Part shown: positions 1-4,934 of the stretch, one piece after another
How positions within the stretch are numbered: position 1 is the first letter of the stretch
Layout of the letters: every line of letters begins with the position of its first letter
NCBI GenBank assembly: GCA_900556205.1
Contig: USNX01000104.1
Coordinates: 1 to 5,191 of the forward strand
Direction: 5' to 3'
DNA: 5,191 nucleotides
DNA from: an uncultured Collinsella sp.
Lineage (GTDB): Bacteria; Actinomycetota; Coriobacteriia; Coriobacteriales; Coriobacteriaceae
Translations under genes and position numbers: made by a program
The notes under the pieces: generated by a model
Seen by the model: only the letters and a program-made list of their open reading frames with translations
Told to the model about the DNA's origin: nothing
Database searches by the model: none

Positions 1-1423
1 CTGCGGAAGCGGCGGGGGCATCGGCCTTCACGGCCTCGGCAGCAGCGCCGGCGGCAACGCTCTTGGCGTCAGCCTTGCCCTGGAAGGCATCGTTGAGCTT
101 GGCGGCCTTCTCGGCGTTCTTGGCGGCGAGCTCCTCCTCGGAAATCTCGGCCTCCTCGGCGCACTTCTGGGCGTCATAGGCACGGAAGAACGGGTAGTAC
201 AGAACGAAGTCGACGACCAGGATGAGGGCGAGCATCACAAAGGCGAGCGGCTGGAAGCCCAAGCCCATGATGGTGCCGATGGGGCCGGGGACAGTCCAAG
301 GCAGGGTGTACATAAAGCCGTTCATGCCCAAGAAGTCGATAAAGATCTTGAGGATCCAGATGTTGGCGATCGGGGCAAAGACGAACGGGACAAAGAAGAC
401 GGGGTTGAGCACGATGGGCGCGGCGAACAGCAGCGGCTCGTTAACGGCAAAGCACACGGGGACGATAGCGGCCTTACCGACGGCGCGCATCTCCTGGGAC
501 TTGGCCAGGAAGCAGAACATAAAGACCAGGACGAGCGTGGCGCCGGTGCCGCCCATGCAGACGACGAAGTACTGGGCACCCTGGGTCAGGACAGCGGAAG
601 CGTGCTGGCCGGCCTGGAATGCAGCCAGGTTGTCAGTCATGTTGGCAACGAGGGCGGCGGCGATGGCGGGCTCGACGATCGAGGGGCCGTGGACGCCGAC
701 GAACCAGAACAGGCTCATGGCGCCGTAGATCACAGCGAGACCGATATAGCCGTCGGCTGCGGTGAACAGGGGCTGGAACACCTGGATGACGCCCTGGGCA
801 AAGCAGAAGCCAAAGGCAGCGCGGAAGACGATGTCAAAGACCCAAAAGACGGTGATGCAGACGGAGAAGGGGATGATGTCCTTAAAGGTCTGCGAGATGT
901 TGGGCGGAACCTGCTCGGGCATCTTGACGGTGATGTTGCGCTTGATAAAGAACTTGTAGATGATGCCGGTCACAAACGCAGCGATGAAGGCAGTCAGCAG
1001 GCCCTTGGAACCAAGGTAGGTGGTGTTGAAGCCGCTGGCGGCGTCCGTGGCGATGGTGTCGCTCGAAAGGAGCAAGAAGCCGATGATGGCCGCGCACATG
1101 CATGAGATAAAGTTGATCTGGTTGTTCTTGGGCAGGTCGCGGTTCTGAGCGTCGGCGAAGTGCTTGGCGGTGGTGGCGGCACAGGTGATTGCCAGGATGC
1201 CCATGGAGTAGTTGTAGCACTTCCACAGGGCGTTGTTGATGTCATCGGGCCAGTAGAAACCCCAGATGTTGGGGACTGAGGCTACCAGGCAGAAGATGGA
1301 CGAGAAGATGATGATGGGGATGACGGAGATAAAGCCGTCGCGGATCGCCTTGAGGTACTTGTTGCGGGCGATCGCGTTGAAAAAGGGCTGGCCCTTTTCG
1401 ATGGTGGCGATAAGTTGCTCCAT
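1..1423 (-). CDS. lacE: Lactose-type PTS permease, IIC domain (LacE), C-terminus beyond window
   Basis: This is the membrane permease of a lactose/cellobiose-family PTS. It carries the sugar through the membrane and presents it for phosphorylation by the IIB domain. The reading frame is open for 474 codons from the ATG at 1423 to the left edge. The start is supported by AGGAG six bases upstream. The N-terminus (MEQLIATIEKGQPFFNAIAR) and motifs such as AIRDGF, PNIWGFYW, NRDLPKNNQINF, KGLLTAFIAAFVT and MPEQVPPNISQ match LacE of lactococci and staphylococci as I remember it. The conserved GVHGPSIVEP has His at about residue 245, and VNEPLLFAAP has Glu at about 329; both are typical of the IIC substrate site. 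After the last membrane segment (about residue 415) comes an Ala/Lys/Glu-rich linker, as between IIC and IIB in fused LacE proteins. A fused IIB domain is therefore expected but lies outside the window. It is divergent from the LacI-family gene, and two operator-like palindromes lie in between. Lactose is the probable substrate; a related beta-galactoside cannot be excluded. Confidence 0.88.
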   Translation of the reverse strand, partial: MEQLIATIEKGQPFFNAIARNKYLKAIRDGFISVIPIIIFSSIFCLVASVPNIWGFYWPDDINNALWKCYNYSMGILAITCAATTAKHFADAQNRDLPKNNQINFISCMCAAIIGFLLLSSDTIATDAASGFNTTYLGSKGLLTAFIAAFVTGIIYKFFIKRNITVKMPEQVPPNISQTFKDIIPFSVCITVFWVFDIVFRAAFGFCFAQGVIQVFQPLFTAADGYIGLAVIYGAMSLFWFVGVHGPSIVEPAIAAALVANMTDNLAAFQAGQHASAVLTQGAQYFVVCMGGTGATLVLVFMFCFLAKSQEMRAVGKAAIVPVCFAVNEPLLFAAPIVLNPVFFVPFVFAPIANIWILKIFIDFLGMNGFMYTLPWTVPGPIGTIMGLGFQPLAFVMLALILVVDFVLYYPFFRAYDAQKCAEEAEISEEELAAKNAEKAAKLNDAFQGKADAKSVAAGAAAEAVKADAPAASA

Positions 1424-1429
1424 GCAATG

Positions 1430-1434
1430 CTCCT
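1430..1434 (-). promoter_or_regulatory. Ribosome binding site of lacE
   Basis: On the minus strand this reads AGGAG, six bases before the ATG at 1423. It fixes the start of the lacE reading frame. Confidence 0.8.
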
Positions 1435-1482
1435 AAGAGTCGGTGGGTTAGCAACGATGGTAGCTTTTGGCGTTCGGTTGCC

Positions 1483-1511
1483 AAAATGTTGACGTTGCCA
1501 TTTTGCGACAA
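1483..1511 (-). promoter_or_regulatory. Tentative lacE promoter overlapping operator 1
   Basis: On the minus strand TTGTCG (1511-1506) is followed after 17 bases by CATTTT (1488-1483). They match the -35 and -10 consensus only partly (four and three of six). The placement is attractive because the palindrome at 1485-1502 would lie between and over the two boxes, so a bound repressor would block RNA polymerase. A run of eight T lies just upstream of the -35 box and could act as an UP-like element. The boxes are weak and other promoters are possible. Confidence 0.3.
1485..1502. promoter_or_regulatory. Operator-like palindrome 1 (LacI-type, CpG centre)
   Basis: AATGTTGACGTTGCCATT is an imperfect palindrome centred on the CG at 1493/1494. 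The outer arms pair for seven bases when extended to 1482-1505 (CAAAATG and CATTTTG), and the centre ACGT pairs as well. LacI-family repressors usually bind 14-20-bp palindromes with a central CG, into which the hinge-helix leucine inserts. The site lies about 60 bases upstream of lacE and is 17/18 identical to the complement of the palindrome at 1604-1621. Binding by the adjacent LacI-family protein is inferred. Confidence 0.65.
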
Positions 1512-1567
1512 AAAAAAGACGCGAACCGGTGGTTCCTGTGCCTGCGAACCGTCGATTCCTTATGCGT

Positions 1568-1575
1568 AAACGTTT
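1568..1575. promoter_or_regulatory. Short CpG-centred palindrome AAACGTTT
   Basis: A perfect 8-bp palindrome with a central CG lies between the two larger operator-like sites, 41 bp from the centre of the right one and 78 bp from the left one. It could be an auxiliary LacI-type site, but the flanks do not continue the symmetry and it does not fit a catabolite (cre) consensus well. Confidence 0.25.
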
Positions 1576-1603
1576 GAGCCGCCCGGTGGCTCTGTGTTTG
1601 CAC

Positions 1604-1621
1604 AATGGCAACGTTAACATT
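1604..1621. promoter_or_regulatory. Operator-like palindrome 2 (LacI-type, CpG centre)
   Basis: AATGGCAACGTTAACATT is palindromic at 14 of 18 positions (AATG, AACGTT, CATT) and centred on CG at 1612/1613. It is the near-exact reverse complement of the site at 1485-1502, with centres 119 bp apart. It lies on the regulator side of the divergent region, so it may serve autoregulation or DNA looping between the two sites. Confidence 0.65.
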
Positions 1622-1707
1622 TGGGCGCCAAAAGCCGTTTGGGGAAGCAAAAATGTCGGTGAACGGTAGGTTTTGGGTGGTGAGCGTATGGTGGGGGAGG
1701 CGTTGGA

Positions 1708-1713
1708 TATACT
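1708..1713 (+). promoter_or_regulatory. Possible -10 box of the LacI-family gene
   Basis: TATACT matches the -10 consensus at five of six positions and lies 66 bases before the regulator start codon. No convincing -35 box sits 16-18 bases upstream, so this is weak. A very similar GGGTATACTT precedes the membrane protein gene at 3549-3558. Confidence 0.35.
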
Positions 1714-1779
1714 TGAAGGCGTTAAAAATGACTGCGTAGGGTGCCACCAATGGCATCGTCGACATAGAAAGATCGACCT

Positions 1780-2784
1780 ATGGCCGCTGTTAAAAAATCG
1801 GTTTCCGTTAAGGATGTGGCGCGTCTCGCGGGCGTCTCGGAGCAGACAGTCTCGCGTACGGTGCACGATTCGCCCAGCGTGCGCCCCGAGACCAAGGAGC
1901 GCGTGCGTGCCGCCATGCGCGAGCTGGGGTATCGCCCCAATTTTGCCGGTCGATCGCTGCGCCGCGGCAAGTTTAAGACCGTCGGCGTCGCCATGTTCAA
2001 CATTACCGGCACCGGCAATCTCGACCGTATGGAGGGCTTTGCCGCCGCCGCCGACAAACACGGCTATGCCATCACCCTCACTAAAGTAGATGGACACCCC
2101 TATACCCTCGAGAGCGCATCGTCGCGTATGAGCGCACTGCCGGTGGACGGTATGGTCGTGATTATGAACCGCATGCCGGCGGACTTTGGCACCTTCGAGC
2201 CGCTGCCCGGTATGCAGACGGTGCTCGTTACCATGTTGGAGCACCCGCTGTGCTCGACGGTCGATAACGACCAGTTCGATTGTTCGCGCCAGGTGGTCGA
2301 GTACTTGCTGGAGCAGGGGCACAAGACCGTGCACTTTATCTCGTGCCCCGAGCGCTCGCTTTCGGGCATGCGGCGCGAGGAAGGCTGGCGTGAGACATTG
2401 CGTGCGCATGGCATTGAGCCACCGCAGCTCGTCCGTGGCGACTGGACGGCGCAGAGTGGATATGCTGCCGGCCAGGTGCTTGCGGATGATCCGACCTGCA
2501 CGGCCATTTATGCCTCCAACGATGCCATGGCATATGGCTGTATCCGTGGGCTCGAGTCGCGCGGGAAGTGCGTGCCCCAGGACGTGAGCGTGGTGGGTGT
2601 TGACGATAGTCTGGGCGATATCGTGCCCGACCGTCGCCTGACCACGGTGCGCTTTGACAACAAGCGCGTCGGCATGTGGGCGGTCGACAAGATTGCCGGC
2701 GCCGAGGGCGTTGCACCCGGTGTGGAGCACAGGCTGTTTCCGGGCGTGCTCGTCGAGGGCGATACCGTGCGCGACGTACGCTAG
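1780..2784 (+). CDS. LacI-family transcriptional regulator
   Basis: A full-length (334 aa) LacI-family regulator, expected to act in the cytoplasm as a dimer or tetramer that releases DNA when it binds a sugar or sugar phosphate. The N-terminal helix-turn-helix is at residues 9-30 (VKDVARLAGVSEQTVSRTVH), followed by the typical GYRPN and hinge AGRSLRRGK (residues 56-64) with the leucine that reads a central CpG. The effector-binding half keeps family signatures: RREEGW near 198-203, ASNDAMAYG at 245-253, GVDD at 273-276 and LTTVRFDNKRVG at 287-298. Ligand binding therefore looks intact. The ATG at 1780 has only a weak purine-rich AGAAAG upstream, but the next in-frame ATG (codon 48) would remove the DNA-binding domain. 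It is divergent from lacE and codirectional with lacF, which starts 214 bases downstream with no clear terminator between. It probably controls lacE and itself through the paired palindromes. The effector cannot be read from the sequence; the DeoR-family LacR of classical lac operons is unrelated. Confidence 0.93.
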   Translation: MAAVKKSVSVKDVARLAGVSEQTVSRTVHDSPSVRPETKERVRAAMRELGYRPNFAGRSLRRGKFKTVGVAMFNITGTGNLDRMEGFAAAADKHGYAITLTKVDGHPYTLESASSRMSALPVDGMVVIMNRMPADFGTFEPLPGMQTVLVTMLEHPLCSTVDNDQFDCSRQVVEYLLEQGHKTVHFISCPERSLSGMRREEGWRETLRAHGIEPPQLVRGDWTAQSGYAAGQVLADDPTCTAIYASNDAMAYGCIRGLESRGKCVPQDVSVVGVDDSLGDIVPDRRLTTVRFDNKRVGMWAVDKIAGAEGVAPGVEHRLFPGVLVEGDTVRDVR

Positions 2785-2794
2785 GGTGTGGACC

Positions 2795-2873
2795 TGTTTG
2801 GGTTGCCGATAATTGTGTTTGATATTGTTCAGATTGGTTTGGAAACCGTTCACAGGTGAAAAGCAACCGTTCA
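2795..2873 (+). promoter_or_regulatory. Array of five helically phased YGTTYR half-sites before lacF
   Basis: TGTTTG (2795), TGTTTG (2816), TGTTCA (2826), CGTTCA (2847) and CGTTCA (2868) all lie on the same strand with spacings of 21, 10, 21 and 21 bases. This places them on one face of the helix. The last two sit within a 12-base direct repeat, AACCGTTCACAG at 2844-2855 and AACCGTTCATAG at 2865-2876. Such spaced direct half-sites suggest cooperative binding of a regulator. Its identity is unknown, with a DeoR/LacR-like protein as one candidate. Confidence 0.5.
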
Positions 2874-2896
2874 TAGCTTGAAATTGTATTTTGCGC

Positions 2897-2925
2897 TGTT
2901 CTTTTTTGTTTGAATGTTACTGTTT
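2897..2925 (+). promoter_or_regulatory. Further TGTTC/TGTTT sites and likely promoter area of lacF
   Basis: TGTTCTTTTTTGTTTGAATG starts at 2897 and contains two half-sites ten bases apart; another TGTTT is at 2921. The 11-mer TGTTCTTTTTT also occurs on the minus strand before lacA (4782-4772). Possible promoter boxes, TTGTTT at 2906 and CATACA at 2930 with 18 bases between, are weak, so I place the promoter only roughly. Confidence 0.35.
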
Positions 2926-2986
2926 CTGCCATACACAACGCAGCGCGTATGCCCGGACGCGATGCTCTCCGTTGGTTCATATGTGA

Positions 2987-2991
2987 AAGGA
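2987..2991 (+). promoter_or_regulatory. Ribosome binding site of lacF
   Basis: AAGGA lies seven bases before the ATG at 2999, within GAAAGGAA. It supports this start codon. Confidence 0.75.
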
Positions 2992-2998
2992 ACGCAAT

Positions 2999-3337
2999 AT
3001 GGCAACCAAAGAAGAAATCTCGATGGTTGGATTCGAGATTGTCGCATACGCGGGCGACGCCCAGACTGATCTGCTTGCAGCGCTCGATGCTGCTCGCGAA
3101 GGTGATTTTGAGAAGGCTGAGCAGCTGCACAAGGATGCCAGCGATGCACTTATCGGCGCCCACGACACGCAGACCAAACTGCTTTCGCAGGAGGCCGGCG
3201 GTGGCGAGATGGAGATGACCTTCATCATGGCCCATGCTCAGGATACTCTCATGACCACCATGATCCTGGAGAAGCAGGCCCGCTTTACCATCGATGCCTA
3301 CAAGCGCATCGCCGAGCTCGAGGCCAAGCTCGCCTAA
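2999..3337 (+). CDS. lacF: Lactose/cellobiose-family PTS IIA protein (LacF)
   Basis: A soluble PTS phosphocarrier of 112 aa, close to the usual 100-105 of the family. It takes phosphate from HPr and passes it to the IIB domain of the lactose permease. The N-terminus (MVGFEIVAYAGDAQTDLLAAL, split over residues 9-29) is the classic LacF/CelC opening. The second helix carries GDFEKAEQLHKDA (35-47), then AHDTQTKLLSQEAGG. The phosphorylated histidine is His79 in MAHAQDTLMTTMIL, with Gln81 and Asp82 (the family's metal-binding Asp in the trimer core) kept. The position after Asp is Thr83, where LacF, LicA and ChbA normally have His. The gene has its own ribosome binding site and ends 28 bases before a hairpin terminator, so it is probably transcribed alone or by read-through from the LacI-family gene. 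Its partner is presumably the IICB encoded divergently at the left of the window. Lactose specificity is inferred from the lacE and lacA context; a cellobiose/chitobiose-type IIA would look similar. Confidence 0.87.
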   Translation: MATKEEISMVGFEIVAYAGDAQTDLLAALDAAREGDFEKAEQLHKDASDALIGAHDTQTKLLSQEAGGGEMEMTFIMAHAQDTLMTTMILEKQARFTIDAYKRIAELEAKLA

Positions 3338-3364
3338 CGAGCCCTCACAACCAAGTCCCCTTCC

Positions 3365-3399
3365 AAAAGCTCTACCGCTACCCGCGGCAGGGCTTTTTT
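3365..3399 (+). terminator. Rho-independent terminator after lacF
   Basis: An imperfect stem pairs AAAAGCTCT-A-CCGC (3365-3378) with GCGG-C-AGGGCTTTT (3384-3397), with one A/C mismatch and one G-U pair. The loop is TACCC and the hairpin runs into six T (3394-3399). Confidence 0.85.
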
Positions 3400-3412
3400 C
3401 TGTTCTCCTTCA

Positions 3413-3479
3413 AGTTGCGGTGAAATAGGGATTGAATAGGGGCCGGCGGGCACAAAACAATCCCTATTCCACCGCAACT
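3413..3479. repeat. 22-bp inverted repeat with 23-base loop
   Basis: The arms 3413-3434 (starting AGTTGCGGTG) and 3458-3479 (ending CACCGCAACT) are complementary at 21 of 22 positions, the exception being A at 3423 against C at 3469. The loop at 3435-3457 contains a G-rich stretch. It lies beyond the lacF terminator and has no T-run of its own, so it does not look like a second terminator. It could be a REP/MITE-like intergenic element or a structured RNA. Confidence 0.75.
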
Positions 3480-3497
3480 CATCCCGAGATAGTCATT

Positions 3498-3530
3498 GGG
3501 GACAGTCTTGGTGCGCACCGTTGTCCTCCC
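3498..3530. repeat. Palindrome GGTGCGCACC inside a bulged inverted repeat
   Basis: A perfect 10-bp palindrome (3510-3519) is flanked by GGACA (3500-3504) and TGTCC (3522-3526), giving an imperfect stem. The preceding TCATTGGGGACAG resembles GGGGACAG-type sequences I recall from REP-like intergenic repeats linked to transposases of the IS200/RAYT group. That link is from memory only. Together with the adjacent 22-bp inverted repeat it may form one element (about 3413-3530). Confidence 0.45.
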
Positions 3531-3551
3531 GTTCGATTTTTGCTCGGTGGG

Positions 3552-3557
3552 TATACT
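3552..3557 (+). promoter_or_regulatory. Likely -10 box of the membrane protein gene
   Basis: TATACT, five of six consensus bases, lies 38 bases before the start codon at 3596. There is no clear -35 at the optimal distance; GTTCGA at 3531 is 15 bases upstream. Confidence 0.45.
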
Positions 3558-3582
3558 TCCATCCGCAATACAGGCCGGAATG

Positions 3583-3588
3583 AGGAGG
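3583..3588 (+). promoter_or_regulatory. Strong ribosome binding site of the membrane protein gene
   Basis: AGGAGG is a perfect Shine-Dalgarno core seven bases before the ATG at 3596. It decides the start over later in-frame ATGs. Confidence 0.85.
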
Positions 3589-3595
3589 TATCCAA

Positions 3596-4627
3596 ATGCC
3601 GGACAACAGATTGATTCAAAAGAAAGATGCGCACGAGATGGCTCATGGGCGTCCTGTCCAGATAACCGAGCACACGGCGGTAACCGAGCTGCAGCCCAGT
3701 CTATCCGATGTCGTGTGCGCAAACAAAAAGCTGCAGATTGGCTTTATCGTTGCGCTCGTGGTCCTGGCGCTGCTGTCGGGCTTTGTAGCTCGTCCGCATT
3801 TCGCCGATACCAAAACTTGGGACTCCACCATCGAGGTCATCGATCAAAAGAAGGGCAACGTTTTGGCGCTCACGGCTTCATGCGTTGCTCTATCTGCGGG
3901 TATTACGGCGCTGCCGGGTGATACGGGAACGCCGGTTGCCGAGCAGCTCGCGCAGCTTTCAGGCAACCTTGGTATCGTGCTTGCCGTGCTATACCTAGAG
4001 AAATATTTGCTCACGATTTTGTGGTCGGTTGGCTTGGGCGTCCTAATCCCGTTTGCGTTGGTGCTCTTTGCGGTGTCGCTTGGCATTCACGGGCGCTGGA
4101 GTACGAGCGCCGTCCTGCGCCGTGTGGCGACACGCGTGCTGGTGGTTGCCGTGATCGGCATGGCGCTCGTACCCGCGAGCGTATGGGTGTCGCAGAAGGT
4201 CGATGAAACGTATCGCGTAAGTATTGAGCAAGCTGAGCAAAAGGCGAGCGATGCCGCAAAGACGGCTGATGCCACGGACAAGTCAGCCGAGACCAGCTCA
4301 AAATCGAACAAGAAAAAATCCGAGGCCAAGGAGTCCAAAAACGTGCTCGAGCAGTTGACTGACGGGGCCTCGAGCCTTGTTACGTCGGTGACCAGCGGTG
4401 CCAAGCAGATGACCGATGAGATCGTGCATCAGGTGACCGATCTGATCGAAGGCGTCATCGTGATGATTGTGACCTCGTGTGTGATCCCTCTACTGGTGCT
4501 CGCGGCGTTCCTATGGCTAGGACACGTGCTGCTGGGGATCGATGTTTCCGGTCCCGCGAACTATCTGACGGGTCGTTTCTTGAGCGCTCCGTCCAAACAT
4601 GCCAAGAAGAGCGGGCAGTCTGAGTAG
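3596..4627 (+). CDS. Multi-spanning membrane protein of unknown function
   Basis: I do not recognise a characterised family for this 343-aa protein. A polar N-terminal tail (1-44) is followed by a membrane segment at about 46-66. Next is a short polar stretch, then hydrophobic segments at about 88-106, 124-143, 144-163 and 181-200. A long charged, Ala/Ser/Lys/Glu-rich, low-complexity stretch (about 201-255) could form a coiled coil. An amphipathic region (256-284) and a last membrane segment (about 286-312) lead to a basic tail. The best conserved-looking part is residues 91-142, with AGITALPGDTGTPVAEQLAQ and LEKYLL. I have a vague memory of similar uncharacterised gut-bacterial membrane proteins with PGDT and LEKYLL motifs, but no known function. 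There is no signal peptidase site. A strong ribosome binding site, a possible -10 box and a terminator at the end make it an independent unit between lacF and lacA, so a role in lactose use is not implied by position alone. Confidence 0.85.
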   Translation: MPDNRLIQKKDAHEMAHGRPVQITEHTAVTELQPSLSDVVCANKKLQIGFIVALVVLALLSGFVARPHFADTKTWDSTIEVIDQKKGNVLALTASCVALSAGITALPGDTGTPVAEQLAQLSGNLGIVLAVLYLEKYLLTILWSVGLGVLIPFALVLFAVSLGIHGRWSTSAVLRRVATRVLVVAVIGMALVPASVWVSQKVDETYRVSIEQAEQKASDAAKTADATDKSAETSSKSNKKKSEAKESKNVLEQLTDGASSLVTSVTSGAKQMTDEIVHQVTDLIEGVIVMIVTSCVIPLLVLAAFLWLGHVLLGIDVSGPANYLTGRFLSAPSKHAKKSGQSE

Positions 4628-4661
4628 CTAAAACAGCTGTATATACCGGGGAATACCGCCG

Positions 4662-4700
4662 AAGGGCGGCCGAGACACGTTCTCGGCCGCCCTTTTGTTT
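4662..4700 (+). terminator. Rho-independent terminator after the membrane protein gene
   Basis: A perfect 14-bp stem pairs 4662-4675 (AAGGGCGGCCGAGA) with 4681-4694 (TCTCGGCCGCCCTT) around a CACGT loop, followed by TTTTGTTT. It lies 34 bases after the stop codon and insulates lacA from upstream transcription. Confidence 0.93.
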
Positions 4701-4754
4701 GTTGAGCACATGGTCGCTACGTCCGCGCCCGGTCCAAACGGCCGACGATCATCC

Positions 4755-4840
4755 GTGAACGGTATTTGTTCAAAAAAGAACAAAGATAAACAAATAATGG
4801 TTGCAGTTGATGTTCGAATGTGTTCAAATAAACATGAACA
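4755..4840. promoter_or_regulatory. Regulatory region of lacA with two 20-bp inverted repeats
   Basis: The gap of 307 bases before lacA has the upstream terminator in its first part and an AT-rich control region here. TTTGTTC (4765-4771) and GAACAAA (4778-4784) form a perfect inverted repeat over six A. TGTTCA (4821-4826) and TGAACA (4835-4840) form a second one over eight bases. Further half-sites are TGTTCG at 4811, ten bases before TGTTCA at 4821, and on the minus strand TGTTTA at 4793, ten bases before TGTTCT at 4783. GTGAACGGT (4755-4763) is the complement of ACCGTTCAC before lacF. These look like operators, perhaps of a DeoR/LacR-type repressor. I see no clear promoter boxes. Confidence 0.5.
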
Positions 4841-4922
4841 GTGAAGAACCGCACATTCAGATGCCCGGACCTGAACGCGATTCAACACTTCCAAACAGAA
4901 ACTACGCACCTGCGTATCTCTC

Positions 4923-4929
4923 AAGGAGG
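4923..4929 (+). promoter_or_regulatory. Ribosome binding site of lacA
   Basis: AAGGAGG lies five bases before the ATG at 4935. The overlapping ATG at 4930 opens only two codons before a stop, so 4935 is the start. Confidence 0.85.
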
Positions 4930-4934
4930 ATGTC

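Larger units (their letters stand above)
1463..1635. repeat. Mirrored operator modules forming an imperfect inverted repeat
   Basis: The ten bases GCTTTTGGCG at 1463-1472 reappear as CGCCAAAAGC at 1626-1635. Read towards each gene, both sides show the same order: operator palindrome, then CGCCAAAAGC, then the gene. The gap between operator and decamer is 12 bases on the lacE side and 4 on the regulator side. The left side also holds the hairpin TTTTGGC (1465-1471) and GCCAAAA (1480-1486). Confidence 0.6.

Noticed and set aside
602..1105. 167-codon plus-strand frame inside lacE
   Set aside because: It is antisense to clear LacE protein sequence. The Asp/Gly/Glu-rich product is a mirror of the membrane codons, and there is no ribosome binding site.
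1564..1579. Catabolite-response (cre) site around AAACGTTT
   Set aside because: Only the central bases fit the cre consensus, and the outer TG/CA positions do not. CcpA control of this kind is also not expected in this lineage.
1448..1765. 105-codon minus-strand frame in the divergent control region
   Set aside because: No plausible ribosome binding site or family resemblance; it covers the operator palindromes and would precede lacE by only a few bases in another frame.
1282..2874. 530-codon open frame on the minus strand opposite the LacI-family gene
   Set aside because: It runs antisense to a well-recognised regulator and through the lacE start and control region. The product is rich in Arg, His and Ala with no family motifs, which is typical of a GC-rich shadow frame.
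2336..3235. 299-codon minus-strand frame across the LacI-family gene, the gap and lacF
   Set aside because: It overlaps two confident genes and the lacF control region, and has no recognisable domain.
3496..3921. 141-codon plus-strand frame overlapping the membrane gene start
   Set aside because: The competing frame at 3596 has a perfect Shine-Dalgarno and clear membrane segments; this one has neither.
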